A DNA stretch of 64,000 bases from contig CANHCQ010000010.1 of the NCBI GenBank assembly GCA_947459215.1, positions 50,856 to 114,855 on the forward strand, read 5' to 3'. The notes beneath the pieces were generated by a model, which was not told the origin of the DNA, did no database searches, and worked only from the letters and a program-made list of their open reading frames with translations. The DNA is from Phycisphaerales bacterium. Lineage in GTDB: Bacteria > Planctomycetota > Phycisphaerae > Phycisphaerales > UBA1924. Numbering within the stretch: position 1 is the stretch's first letter; the number at the start of each line of letters is the position of its first letter. Shown in pieces: positions 45,105 through 53,884 of this stretch. The translations under genes and the position numbers were made by a program.

Positions 45105-47153
45105 TTAGCTGAGGAAATCCAGCAGCGAAGTCGCCTGAACCCGTGCCGTTGTCTGCAAGCTCGCCGAAAGCTGGGTCTGAAGAAGGCTGAAGCGGGTGGC
45201 GGCGGCGGTGTAGTCCACGTCCTGCAATTCCGAGCGAACCTTGGTGTCGATGGCGTTGCGGTCGTCTTCGATCTTCGTGGCAAAGTCCACACGCTGAGCG
45301 AACCCACCGACCATGCCCCGGGTCTCCGAGATCAGGCCGATGATCCGATCGATGTTCTCTCCAGCAAGCTGGATGCCAGACACGTCGTTGGTCTGGAGCG
45401 CGTCCCGAAGATCGATCAGATAGGTCACAAGGTTGTCGGTACGGACCTTGGCGGTATCAGTCCCCACGAAGGTCGACGTTCCCGCGTTGTACGCGCCGTT
45501 CAGAAGCCCGAGCTGGCGGCCGGCCGTCGAGTTGTTGGCCTGCTCAACCTTCACGGCCTGCGTGAACGTGTTGTTCTGCACCAGTGTGATGCCGTTCGCA
45601 CCGTCGGCGAGCTGGGCGACCAGGTCGGTCCCCAGCAGCCCCTGCCCCGGCAACTGCGATGCAATCTCGCTGTTGATGCGGTTGATCACCGTCTGGACGT
45701 TGGTCAGATCCTGGGGCCGCAGATCCACCTTCACCACCGCGGCGGTGGGGGTGTTGCCCAAGGTGATCTTGAAGTCGTAGTTCAACTCCGGATCGACCAG
45801 GCCGGTCGCGGGGTTGGTCACGTTGTCGACGACCTGCACGCCCTTGCCGTTGTTGAAGACCGACAACGGAGTCGTGGCGCCGAAGGTTCGCAGCCCCAGG
45901 CGGGTCGCGGTCGAGTTGTTGCCCGCGACCTCCTCGATCGACAACGCCATGGCGGCTGATGTCGAGACGTCGCTGAGCACATTGATGCCCTTGCCGTTGG
46001 CGTCGAGTTCGACGCGGATGCCGACGTTCTTGGACTCCAGAGCGCTCTTGATGTCCTGCAGGGTCGTCGCGGTGGACAGGTCCACAACCGTTGATCGGCC
46101 CAGATGATTGACACGAACGCTGCCCAGAGCGCCGGCAACGCCAGCAAGAGCCGAGATCGGCGTGGTCCAGGTCAGCTTGGGATCGACGCCCGTGCCGTTG
46201 GCCGACGCAGGCGTGAATGTCGCGCCGATGCCCAGATCCTGTGCGGTGACACCCTTGCCGACATCGCTGATCTGCAGCGATCCGCCCGCGGCGACGTTGA
46301 TCTGCAGGCGATCGCCGTTGACGGTGACGCCCGCACCGGCCAGGACCGTGACGCTGTTGGTCGTCTCGTAGGACCGGATCGCGTTCGTGAGCTTGGTAAT
46401 GACGTCCTGCACGGTGTCCGAGCCCGCAAGGTCGACGGTGGCGGCGGGGCCGCCGTTGAAGGCGAACTGCAGCGTGCCGACGCTGACGCCCAGGCCGCGA
46501 GCGCCGTTGAGGGTCGAGAGCTTGGCGCCGGTGGTGAGGTTCGGGTTCAGGTCCACATCGCCCTTGATGCGGGCCGAGGTGCTACCCACGCCGGCCGACG
46601 GCCCGAGCGTAATGGGGACCGTGTCGGCGTAGCCGAGGTCGGCGAGGAGGCCGTTTCCCTGTGCCTTGAACTGGTACCCGCCGTTGATTTCCTGCAATGG
46701 CTGGGTGCCCGGCGTCGAGCCACCGAAGACAAAGCCGCTGACACCCTCGCGGTTGGCGGTCTTGACCAGGCCGGAGAGCAACTGGTTGACGATGATGGCC
46801 TGGCTGGCTCGCTCGGACGGGGTCGAGATCGAATTGACCTGTGCGAGGGCGATCTGCTTGGCCTGCAGGGCGATGTCGTTCACCTCGCCCATGGCGTTGT
46901 CGAGCACGCCGAGGGAGGCGGAGGCGTTGCTCAAGTTGCGCAGCACCTGCTGACTCTGCGCCTGGCGTCGCGCAAGAACCTGAATCCCCGCGTACCGCAC
47001 CGGATCATCGCTCGGGCGGCTGATCTCCTGCCCGGTCGAGAGCTGGTTCTGCACATCGAGCAGCGACAACTGCGTGCGGCTGATGTTCCCCAGGCTCAGG
47101 TTGGTCCTGAGCATGTTGGGCACACGGGCGATGTTGGCGGGGATGTAGGTCAT
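45105..47153 (-). CDS. flgL: Flagellar hook-associated protein 3 (FlgL)
   Basis: 682 residues, hook-filament junction protein, about twice the size of enterobacterial FlgL. The N-terminal flagellin-like helix (SRTQLSLLDVQNQLSTGQEI then SRPSDDPVRYAGIQVLARR) and the C-terminal part (TKVRSELQDVDYTAAATRFS LLQTQLSASLQ) are typical. The large central region contains several IN-motif repeats and beta-rich insertions (about residues 170-560), which likely add a surface domain. The ATG at 47151-47153 has no Shine-Dalgarno; the leader is C-rich. It is separated from flgK by a 160-bp gap filled by a palindromic repeat. Confidence 0.93.
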   Translation of the reverse strand: MTYIPANIARVPNMLRTNLSLGNISRTQLSLLDVQNQLSTGQEISRPSDDPVRYAGIQVLARRQAQSQQVLRNLSNASASLGVLDNAMGEVNDIALQAKQIALAQVNSISTPSERASQAIIVNQLLSGLVKTANREGVSGFVFGGSTPGTQPLQEINGGYQFKAQGNGLLADLGYADTVPITLGPSAGVGSTSARIKGDVDLNPNLTTGAKLSTLNGARGLGVSVGTLQFAFNGGPAATVDLAGSDTVQDVITKLTNAIRSYETTNSVTVLAGAGVTVNGDRLQINVAAGGSLQISDVGKGVTAQDLGIGATFTPASANGTGVDPKLTWTTPISALAGVAGALGSVRVNHLGRSTVVDLSTATTLQDIKSALESKNVGIRVELDANGKGINVLSDVSTSAAMALSIEEVAGNNSTATRLGLRTFGATTPLSVFNNGKGVQVVDNVTNPATGLVDPELNYDFKITLGNTPTAAVVKVDLRPQDLTNVQTVINRINSEIASQLPGQGLLGTDLVAQLADGANGITLVQNNTFTQAVKVEQANNSTAGRQLGLLNGAYNAGTSTFVGTDTAKVRTDNLVTYLIDLRDALQTNDVSGIQLAGENIDRIIGLISETRGMVGGFAQRVDFATKIEDDRNAIDTKVRSELQDVDYTAAATRFSLLQTQLSASLQTTARVQATSLLDFLS

Positions 47154-47178
47154 GGGGGCACAGGGGCTAACGCAATCC

Positions 47179-47293
47179 GGAGGCCAAAAGGAAAAGGGCC
47201 AAAGCGCCAAATGGACAAAGTGCCAAATGAAGGCAGGGCCGTTGGGCTCTAAGTTTGAATTTGGCCCTTTGGAGCTTTGGCCCTTTGGCCATT
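47179..47293. repeat. GGCCAAA-rich palindromic repeat between flgK and flgL
   Basis: Left part (GGCCAAAAGGAAAAGGGCCA onward) is the imperfect reverse complement of the right part (...GCTTTGGCCCTTTGGCCATT). Within each arm the unit GGGCCAAA recurs. Located wholly in the intergenic gap. Confidence 0.75.
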
Positions 47294-47313
47294 TCCGCCT
47301 TGGGCGATGGGAG

Positions 47314-49050
47314 TCAAACAAGCTGCATGAGCGTCTGCAGCAGCTGATTCGACACGTCAATCAGCCGTGCGCCGGCCTGGTATTGCCGCTGATAGTTGAG
47401 GAGGTTCAGCGACTCCTCATCGAGCGAGACGCCGCTGACGGCGGACCGCTGGGCGTCCAGGCTCTCTCGCACCGCGCTCGCCGCACCGGCGGCGGTCTTC
47501 GCCGCGCTGGTGGCGACGCCGACGCCCTGCACCGTGTCGGTCCATGCACCCAGAATCGAGCGGTTCTGCAGATCGTTCAGGGTCTTGGACTGCAGCTTGG
47601 CCAGTTCCAGAGCCGTTGCGTTCTCGACGAACTTGCCATCGACCATGCGGCCGACCTGCAATTTGCTCGGATCAGCCTGCAAATCGGCCCGGACGTTGAT
47701 GTCGCTGGCGCTGCTGCCGGTGAAGAAACCGTTGACGCCCATGACAGCCAAGGCCCCGGACGTGTCGTCGCTGAAGCTGAAGGAGAACCCGGTCTGGGCG
47801 TTTACCTGCATCTTTCCCTCGGCGTCGAACGTCGCCGACAGGCCCGGAATTGACGCCAAGGCCGCCCGGATGTTCTCGGGAGTGGTGTCGTTGGTGTATC
47901 CCGGCAGGCCGAGGTTGTTGACCCCGTCGAGATCGACATTGATGCGGACGGTCTGGGTCGTGCCCGTCGAGTTTTCCTTGACAGTGACGTAGAACCCGCC
48001 GCTGGTGGCCTTGAACGGCAGCTTGTTCGTCGCGTTGCTCGTCGGGTCGGTCAGGGACAGCGTCCGATCGGCCGTCGCGAAGGCGAGCGAGCCGATCGCG
48101 GCGGTCAGGCCGTCCTTGTTGGTGCCGGTCGAGTGCAGCTTGTTGACCTGGAAAATCAACTGGCTGGCGACGCTGTCCAGTGCCGCGGCGGCCTGATCGA
48201 CGCTGGCCTTTCGGTCGCTGAGCAGGGCCCCGAGCGTGCCGGACTGCACCGGCAACGTCTCGCCGTTGTCGGTGGTCTTGAGCGAGGCCTCGAGGGTGCC
48301 GTTGTTGTCCACCAGCTCGAGTTTCAGGCCGCGGGTCTCGCCGGCGAGGATGACGGGGGTGCTGCCGATCAGAATGTTGACGGTGCCGTTGGGCTGGTCG
48401 ATCACCGTGAGGTCCGCGAGCTTGGACAGCTCGTTGACGGCTTGGTCCCGCTGGTCACGCAGGGAATTCGCCACGCCCTGTCCGGCCTCGCTGTTGGCGA
48501 TCTGCAGGTTCAGCTTGGAGATCGAGCCGAGGAGTTCGTTGGCCTGGTTGGCGCCGCTGGCCAGTTGCTTATCGATCTGGTTACGAAGTGCGGCGATGTC
48601 GTTCCTTGTGCGGCGGAGGAACTCGGCGATCTTCGTCGCCTGCTGCACCACCACGCTGCTGGACTTGGAAAGATTCGCACGCTCGGACCAGACACTGAAA
48701 AACGACTGGAGCTGTGTGGTGAAGTCGTTGCCCGACAGCTCGCCCAGGGTCGATTCCAGAGACGAGAGCGTCTGCAGCTGCTGGCTTGCGGCCGATTCAT
48801 CGGCGACGCCATTGAACAGCCTGTTTTGCAGGGCTTCGTCGATCTGCCGGCGCACGTCGCGGACGTTCACTCCCCGTCCGCTGCGGCTGGAAACGTCGTA
48901 GGTCGCACCGCCGACCGGCTCCAGATACGCCACCTGGCGGTTGTACCCGGGCGTGCCGACGTTGGCGATGTTGTTGCCGCTGACCTGAATACCCAGCTGG
49001 CTCGCGGTGAGCGCCGAGCGACCGATCAGCATGGCGGCGGTGAGGCTCAT
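47314..49050 (-). CDS. flgK: Flagellar hook-associated protein 1 (FlgK)
   Basis: 578 residues, first hook-filament junction protein. The N-terminal rod/hook signature LTASQLGIQVSGNNIANVGT followed by PGYNRQ and the C-terminal SLDEESLNLLNYQRQYQAGA RLI motif identify it. The central region is moderately long with no clear insertions. ATG 49048-49050 follows a pyrimidine-rich leader (TACCCCTTCCCAC) without a Shine-Dalgarno. flgN lies 41 bp upstream. Confidence 0.95.
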   Translation of the reverse strand: MSLTAAMLIGRSALTASQLGIQVSGNNIANVGTPGYNRQVAYLEPVGGATYDVSSRSGRGVNVRDVRRQIDEALQNRLFNGVADESAASQQLQTLSSLESTLGELSGNDFTTQLQSFFSVWSERANLSKSSSVVVQQATKIAEFLRRTRNDIAALRNQIDKQLASGANQANELLGSISKLNLQIANSEAGQGVANSLRDQRDQAVNELSKLADLTVIDQPNGTVNILIGSTPVILAGETRGLKLELVDNNGTLEASLKTTDNGETLPVQSGTLGALLSDRKASVDQAAAALDSVASQLIFQVNKLHSTGTNKDGLTAAIGSLAFATADRTLSLTDPTSNATNKLPFKATSGGFYVTVKENSTGTTQTVRINVDLDGVNNLGLPGYTNDTTPENIRAALASIPGLSATFDAEGKMQVNAQTGFSFSFSDDTSGALAVMGVNGFFTGSSASDINVRADLQADPSKLQVGRMVDGKFVENATALELAKLQSKTLNDLQNRSILGAWTDTVQGVGVATSAAKTAAGAASAVRESLDAQRSAVSGVSLDEESLNLLNYQRQYQAGARLIDVSNQLLQTLMQLV

Positions 49051-49091
49051 GTGGGAAGGGGTAAGGGCGAGGAGCGGGGCGGGGAGGAGGG

Positions 49092-49667
49092 TTACAGGCG
49101 AACGTCGAGGCTGGTCACGATCTGGTTGCCCGCGACCACGCCGCGCTGGCCGTAGGTGCCGGCGTGCGAGAGCGAACGAGCGACCTGGCGCATCAGGCCT
49201 TCCATGTGGGCCATCAGCACGCGGCTGACGACCCGCAGAAGGTTCTGTTCGTGCTGCAGACGCTGGATGGTGTTGCGGAGTCGGGCGCTCATCTCGAGCA
49301 GTTCCGTGCGCTCTGCGTCCGGGCAGTGCAGGGCAATATCGCTCAGGCGGCTGAGGTTCCTGGGCGCGGGCGTGATCTCACGCACCGCCCGGGCGACAAG
49401 CGACTGACGCTTCAGTTCCAAGTCGGCGATCGCGGCAAGAGTCGCCTGTTCGTCGCGCACAATCTGCTCACAGCGACGTGCGTCGGCCTGGCGGATGGCT
49501 TCATGGTGCAGGGTCGTGTGCCGCAGCATCGCCTCGTGGCGATCCAGCAGGGCTTGGAGCAGTCCCCGCAGGTCTTCGCCCAGAGTCGGGACGCCGCCGG
49601 CGATCTTGAGATCGGGCCTTCCAAAGTGGGGCGCGGCGTTGGGAGAGCGGTGGGGGGTAGGCGTCAT
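49092..49667 (-). CDS. flgN: FlgN-like flagellar export chaperone
   Basis: 191 residues, almost entirely helical with coiled-coil potential (LLQALLDRHEAMLRHTTLHH, ILEQATLAAIADLELKRQSL type heptads). FlgN keeps FlgK and FlgL export-competent. Sequence similarity is weak as usual for the family, but position (between flgJ and flgK) and the helical pattern support it. Its ATG overlaps the stop of the flgJ-like gene (ATGA), implying translational coupling. The C-terminus (GTYGQRGVVAGNQIVTSLDV) is family-like. Confidence 0.8.
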   Translation of the reverse strand: MTPTPHRSPNAAPHFGRPDLKIAGGVPTLGEDLRGLLQALLDRHEAMLRHTTLHHEAIRQADARRCEQIVRDEQATLAAIADLELKRQSLVARAVREITPAPRNLSRLSDIALHCPDAERTELLEMSARLRNTIQRLQHEQNLLRVVSRVLMAHMEGLMRQVARSLSHAGTYGQRGVVAGNQIVTSLDVRL

Positions 49668-50089
49668 GGGATCATGCTCGGATCGTCGCCTTGGGGCGTG
49701 AGGGGCTGCGTGCCCTGCGACCTCTTCAGCATGTCCTGTGCCAACCGATCGACCAGCGGCCAGTTGGACGACTTCACCATCTTCTGCGCCAACCGGGCGT
49801 CGATCATCGACTGAAACTGCTGCTCGGCCTTGGTCGGGGCGAACGGTGCCGCGGTGTTGTTCGTGGAGCGGAGCTGCTTAAAGACCGGCTGCACCAGCGC
49901 GATCGAGACGAAGTTCTCCGCCGCCTCGCGGACCTTCGCCGGATCGGCCTTGCCGCGGATCCTGTCGATCTCCTGACCCATGACCTGGGTGAACGCCCGC
50001 TGATCGTCGCTCGACAACGCCGGACGCGACGCTAGCCGAGCAGCCTCGGGGTTTGAACCGGAGATGGATGAAGCGAAAGTCGCGGCCAT
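49664..50089 (-). CDS. Rod-binding protein (FlgJ N-terminal domain only)
   Basis: 141 residues with the FlgJ rod-binding domain: AAENFVSIALVQPVFKQLRS then AEQQFQSMIDARLAQKMVKS and LVDRLAQDML. It lacks the C-terminal muramidase half, as in most non-enterobacteria. It probably caps the growing rod. ATG 50087-50089 is used; a TTG further upstream is possible. It overlaps flgN by four bases and follows flgI by 53 bp. Confidence 0.85.
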   Translation of the reverse strand: MAATFASSISGSNPEAARLASRPALSSDDQRAFTQVMGQEIDRIRGKADPAKVREAAENFVSIALVQPVFKQLRSTNNTAAPFAPTKAEQQFQSMIDARLAQKMVKSSNWPLVDRLAQDMLKRSQGTQPLTPQGDDPSMIP

Positions 50090-50142
50090 GGGAAGTGTCG
50101 GTCGGGAGTGAATCAACGGCTGGAGGCCAGCCCAAAAGGCGA

Positions 50143-51246
50143 CTAGTCAACGATGAACTTGGCGTGCAAACGCCCTGTTTTGTAGAGCATTTGCAGGATC
50201 TCGATCTGGTCGGTCACCGTCACGTCGATCTGCTTCATCGCCGCCATCAGGTCGGCGAGCCGGGCGTTGTCGCTCTGACGCCCGCGGGTCGCGACGGTTG
50301 CAAAGCGGGTGGTTTCGGTCAGAGGATTCAGCGCCGAGGCGACCGGGGGCGGCGTGGTGGTGTTGATCACCAGGTCCTTGTGCGTCACCAGCCCCGGGCT
50401 GATCTCAACGTCGCCGGTGATCACGATCACGCCGCTGCGCGGGTTCACGATCACCTGCGCGGGCAGATCCAGATCGGCGACTCGGATCGGCGTGGCCATC
50501 ACGGCGGCGATGAAGCCCGAACGAGCCGAACGCTCGGCCTCCGGGATCTCGACGCGAATAGTCCGCTCGTCGAGCACGGTGGCCGCGCTCGTGGTCTGTC
50601 GGACGGAAGGATCAGCCTGGAGCGTGCTCTCGGGCGAGGCCTCGGAGTTGATCGCGGTCGCGATCTTCTGAGCCGCGGTCCAGCCAGAGTAATAGGGGTG
50701 GATGTAGAGCTCGAAGACATCACCGACCTCGGGGCCCATGACATCGCGCACGAGCTGCGCCCCGCCGCGGATCTTGCCGCTGGTCGTGATCGAAGGGTCG
50801 GGCAGTTCAATCGCGCCGTTGGCCATCGCATAGACCGGGCTGGAGATCAGCGGCCCGCGCAACGGAATCAGGATCAGCCGCCCGCCCTTGAGGCTGGTGG
50901 CGCTGTACACGGTGGAGATGTACGCGTCGAAACGATCGTCGGAGCGACCGCCGATCTCAGGGATGGTGACATCGACCCAGACCACCGCAACCGCCTTGGC
51001 CGCCGAGAGTTCTTCGAGCCTGCCCGGAGCGTTGCCTTCGTTCTCGAGCAGCTTCGCCAAAGGCCGAGCGAGGATCGGTTCCTTGCCGGCGTCGCCGGTG
51101 CCCTGCAGGCCGACGACAAGGCCCAGGCCGCGGAGCTTGAACTCGCCCTGCCCCTTGATGCGGGTGAGATCAGCCACCTTGCTCGCAAACGCGGCGGGTG
51201 CAATCAAGGCGATCAGCGTCAGAATGAAGAAAGCGCGGCGGAGCAT
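50143..51246 (-). CDS. flgI: Flagellar P-ring protein FlgI
   Basis: 367 residues, forms the P-ring in the peptidoglycan layer. Signal peptide MLRRAFFILTLIALIAPAAF ending at ASKVADLT. Typical stretches: VADLTRIKGQGEFKLRGLGL, VVGLQGTGD, then VIVNPRSGVIVITGDVEISP and the C-terminal LMAAMKQIDVTVTDQIEILQ. The ATG at 51244-51246 starts the signal peptide; the longer frame is discarded. First gene of the visible flagellar run; flgG/flgA/flgH are not in the window. Confidence 0.95.
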   Translation of the reverse strand: MLRRAFFILTLIALIAPAAFASKVADLTRIKGQGEFKLRGLGLVVGLQGTGDAGKEPILARPLAKLLENEGNAPGRLEELSAAKAVAVVWVDVTIPEIGGRSDDRFDAYISTVYSATSLKGGRLILIPLRGPLISSPVYAMANGAIELPDPSITTSGKIRGGAQLVRDVMGPEVGDVFELYIHPYYSGWTAAQKIATAINSEASPESTLQADPSVRQTTSAATVLDERTIRVEIPEAERSARSGFIAAVMATPIRVADLDLPAQVIVNPRSGVIVITGDVEISPGLVTHKDLVINTTTPPPVASALNPLTETTRFATVATRGRQSDNARLADLMAAMKQIDVTVTDQIEILQMLYKTGRLHAKFIVD

Positions 51247-51598
51247 CGACAGTCCAAACGCAACGGGTGTGCCATGACCGCAACGCACGCCCCCTCGGCC
51301 CAGCGTCCGCGCCTCCCCAACCCGCGCAGCGGGGAGGGGTGGCCGAGCGAAGCAAGGCCGGGGCGGGGTGCCTTTCAGTTTGACCGGCTGCAAAGCAGTT
51401 CCCAGGTGCCATCAGTCCGCGGCTGCTCGGAGCCGCGCGACTGATGCGGGGGACGCGGTTGTTCCAGATCGCATCAGTCGCGCCATGCAAAGCCACAGCG
51501 GACTGATGGCACCCAGAATCTCCACTCAGACAGCCTTCCTCGGGGCTCACGCCCAGGGCTTGGAATGGTCGCCACTTCGCGGCTTCGGAGCGACAGCT
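51247..51598. other. Intergenic region between icd and flgI
   Basis: 352 bp, both neighbours on the minus strand. It contains the GTGCCA-type repeat element 2 and no gene. No flagellar promoter was recognised. Confidence 0.4.
51405..51513. repeat. GTGCCA-type double-hairpin repeat, element 2
   Basis: Perfect 16-bp terminal inverted repeat GGTGCCATCAGTCCGC / GCGGACTGATGGCACC. Two inner hairpins, CATCAGTC...GACTGATG each; the first has loop gctcgg as in element 1. The word ATCAGTC occurs four times in alternating orientation. Confidence 0.9.
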
Positions 51599-53086
51599 TT
51601 ACTGCCCCTGCGCGAGGCTGTACCCCTTCACCCCATCAAACGTGCGCAAGAGCTCATACGAGCACACCGTGAAGCTCTCCGCGATCTTGTCCATCAGCGC
51701 CACGCAGCGGCTCTGGCCGAACGCGCCCGGAGTCACGCCTTCCTTGATCTCAAACCGCACGCGGTAGTAGTCCACGCACTCGGTGTACACGCTGCCGGTG
51801 GGCCACACCTGGGTGCCGCGGTTGCTGATCAGCGTGAGCTTGAACGGCGTGTCCGAGCACGCGCGCTGCATCTCTTCCGCCAACGCCAGCGGGCTCAGCG
51901 GGCTGTCGAGGTAGATGTCGCAGCCGACGACCTGCGTCACGAGGTTCTTGAACGTGCGGATGACCTGCGGCCCGGCGGGCTTCGCGGGGCGGACAAAGCA
52001 CGTCTCGCCCGCCGCGGGAACCTCGACGGCGGGCACCGTCTTGGGCTTGTTTCCAAGGTTGTTCTTGATCGCCGCGGTGAAGTCCTTGGTGCCGACGCTC
52101 GGCTTGGACTTGTCGCCAAAGTCGCCGGTGTGGATGCCGGATTCGAGCGTCGCGAGCAGCGCGTTCTCGAGCGTGGCGGCTTCCTTGTTCAGGCAGATGT
52201 GCCGCAGCATCATCAAACCCGACAGGATCAGGCTCGTCGGGTTGGCGATGCCGCGGCCAGCGATGTCCGGCGCCGTGCCGTGGACCGCCTCGAAGATCGA
52301 GATGTGGTTGCCGATGTTCGCGCTCGGCGCAAAGCCCAGCCCGCCCACGAGACCGGCGCACAGGTCCGACACGATGTCGCCCTGCAGGTTGGGCAGCACG
52401 ATCATGCCGTACTGCTGCGGCTTCACCACCAGGTTCATGCACAAGGCATCGACGATCACATCGCCCTGCTCGATCTCGGGGAAGTCGCGGCCCGTCACCT
52501 TGAATCGCTCAAGGAAGAGGCCGTCGGTCATCTTCATGATGTTGGCCTTATGGCCGCAGTGAATCTTCTTGACGCCGAGCTTTCGAGCGGTCTGGAAGGC
52601 GAAGCGGTGGACCTCATCGCAGCCGGGGGCGGAGATGAGGCGCTTGCACTGGATCATGTCGTTGCTGAGCCGGTGCTCGACGCCGCCGTAGGTGTCTTCG
52701 ATGTTCTCGCGGACGACGGAGAAGTCGAGATAGATGCCGGCCTTGGAGTAGACGGTCTCGACACCGGGCAGCGTCTTGAACGTGCGGAAGTTCGCGAAGG
52801 CGTTCCACATCTTGCGAGCGGTGACGTTGATCGACTTGCCGCCGCCGCCCTTGGGGGTCTCCATCGGTCCCTTGAAGAGGATGCCGGAGTCTTCCACGAC
52901 CCGCACGGCGTCATCGCTCATGCCGCGGCTGTTGCCCTTGGCGAAGACGGAGGCACCCATCTCGACCTCGCGGAAGTGGACGAAGTTCGACACCCCCGCC
53001 GCGGCGAAGAGGTCGAGCGTGGCGTCCATGATCTCGGGGCCGATGCCGTCGCCCTTGGCGACCGCGATTTGGAGGGTTTGCGACAT
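51599..53086 (-). CDS. icd: NADP-dependent isocitrate dehydrogenase (long form)
   Basis: 495 residues; oxidises isocitrate to 2-oxoglutarate in the TCA cycle. It belongs to the isocitrate/isopropylmalate dehydrogenase family, with the fold start LQIAVAKGDGIGPEIMDATL, the ENIEDTYGGVEHR and KANIMKMTDGLF segments, and NLQGDIVSDLCAGLVGGLGF. A C-terminal extension of about 150 residues matches the 480-residue type seen in Thermus and alphaproteobacteria. ATG 53084-53086 is used; its leader is a C-run (ACCACCC) with no Shine-Dalgarno. Cofactor choice is inferred from family only. Confidence 0.9.
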   Translation of the reverse strand: MSQTLQIAVAKGDGIGPEIMDATLDLFAAAGVSNFVHFREVEMGASVFAKGNSRGMSDDAVRVVEDSGILFKGPMETPKGGGGKSINVTARKMWNAFANFRTFKTLPGVETVYSKAGIYLDFSVVRENIEDTYGGVEHRLSNDMIQCKRLISAPGCDEVHRFAFQTARKLGVKKIHCGHKANIMKMTDGLFLERFKVTGRDFPEIEQGDVIVDALCMNLVVKPQQYGMIVLPNLQGDIVSDLCAGLVGGLGFAPSANIGNHISIFEAVHGTAPDIAGRGIANPTSLILSGLMMLRHICLNKEAATLENALLATLESGIHTGDFGDKSKPSVGTKDFTAAIKNNLGNKPKTVPAVEVPAAGETCFVRPAKPAGPQVIRTFKNLVTQVVGCDIYLDSPLSPLALAEEMQRACSDTPFKLTLISNRGTQVWPTGSVYTECVDYYRVRFEIKEGVTPGAFGQSRCVALMDKIAESFTVCSYELLRTFDGVKGYSLAQGQ

Positions 53087-53279
53087 GGGTGGTGGGGGGG
53101 GTGGGTTGGAGGAGGGAGAGGGCGCAAAGCAAGGCCTCGACACACGAACGCCCGAATCGCGTTACCTTGGTATCGGTTCGGTATCGAAGGGGCTCAAGGG
53201 TAGGTTTCCGCGTTGAAACACGGCGCCGAACGGGCAGACGTCTCTCCGCGATTCCGGACGCCCAGACCTTGTTCCACCG

Positions 53280-53837
53280 TTGGTACGCAAACCCCTGATT
53301 CCGCAAAAGATCCCCGCAGCAGCCACACAGGAGCTCCCCATTTCCACCGTCCACCGTGATCGCGCCCTTGCCCTCCTCGATTTCTCCCACGGCCTGACGC
53401 TCGGCCTGCTCAAGGACGTCCCCGCGGACAAAATGACGTACCAGCCCTCGCCGACGGATAACCACTTCGTCTGGACCTTCGGACACCTCGCCTCGACCTA
53501 CTCATGGCTCAAGTCGCTCGTCGACGGCCAGATGCACCCGCTCCCCGATTCCTACAACGCCCTGTTCGGCATGGGCAGCAAGCCGACGCCCGATCCCAAG
53601 GGGTACCCGTCGTTCGCCGCAGTGAAGAAGCACAGCGACGAGGCCTACGCCGCGTTCGTGGCGGCGGTGAAGAAGCAGAACGATGCCGAACTGCTCAAGC
53701 CGACCGTCGCCGACTCGCACGGCTTCGCCAGCGATCGCCTCGACGCCGTCGCGAAGGGTGCGTGGCATGACGGCTGGCATGGCGGACAGCTTGCCAGCAT
53801 CCGAAAGTCGCTGGGCATCAAGAACATCATTGGCTGA
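53280..53837 (+). CDS. DinB-superfamily protein
   Basis: 185 residues (from TTG 53280), a four-helix-bundle DinB/YfiT-like protein. Family features: HRDRALALLDFSHGLTLGLL then DNHFVWTFGHLASTYSWL and WHDGWHGGQLASIRKSLGI, with metal-ligand His in FGHLA and WHGGQ. The true start is unclear: TTG 53280 has no ribosome site, whereas an AGGAG lies 6 nt before an in-frame ATT (53340) that would give a family-sized protein of about 165 residues. Role unknown; many members are thiol-dependent metalloenzymes. Confidence 0.8.
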   Translation: MVRKPLIPQKIPAAATQELPISTVHRDRALALLDFSHGLTLGLLKDVPADKMTYQPSPTDNHFVWTFGHLASTYSWLKSLVDGQMHPLPDSYNALFGMGSKPTPDPKGYPSFAAVKKHSDEAYAAFVAAVKKQNDAELLKPTVADSHGFASDRLDAVAKGAWHDGWHGGQLASIRKSLGIKNIIG

Positions 53838-53884
53838 TTCGTGCCGGGCGTGGCGAGGGCTGCGGACCGGCTCTACCGTAAACT

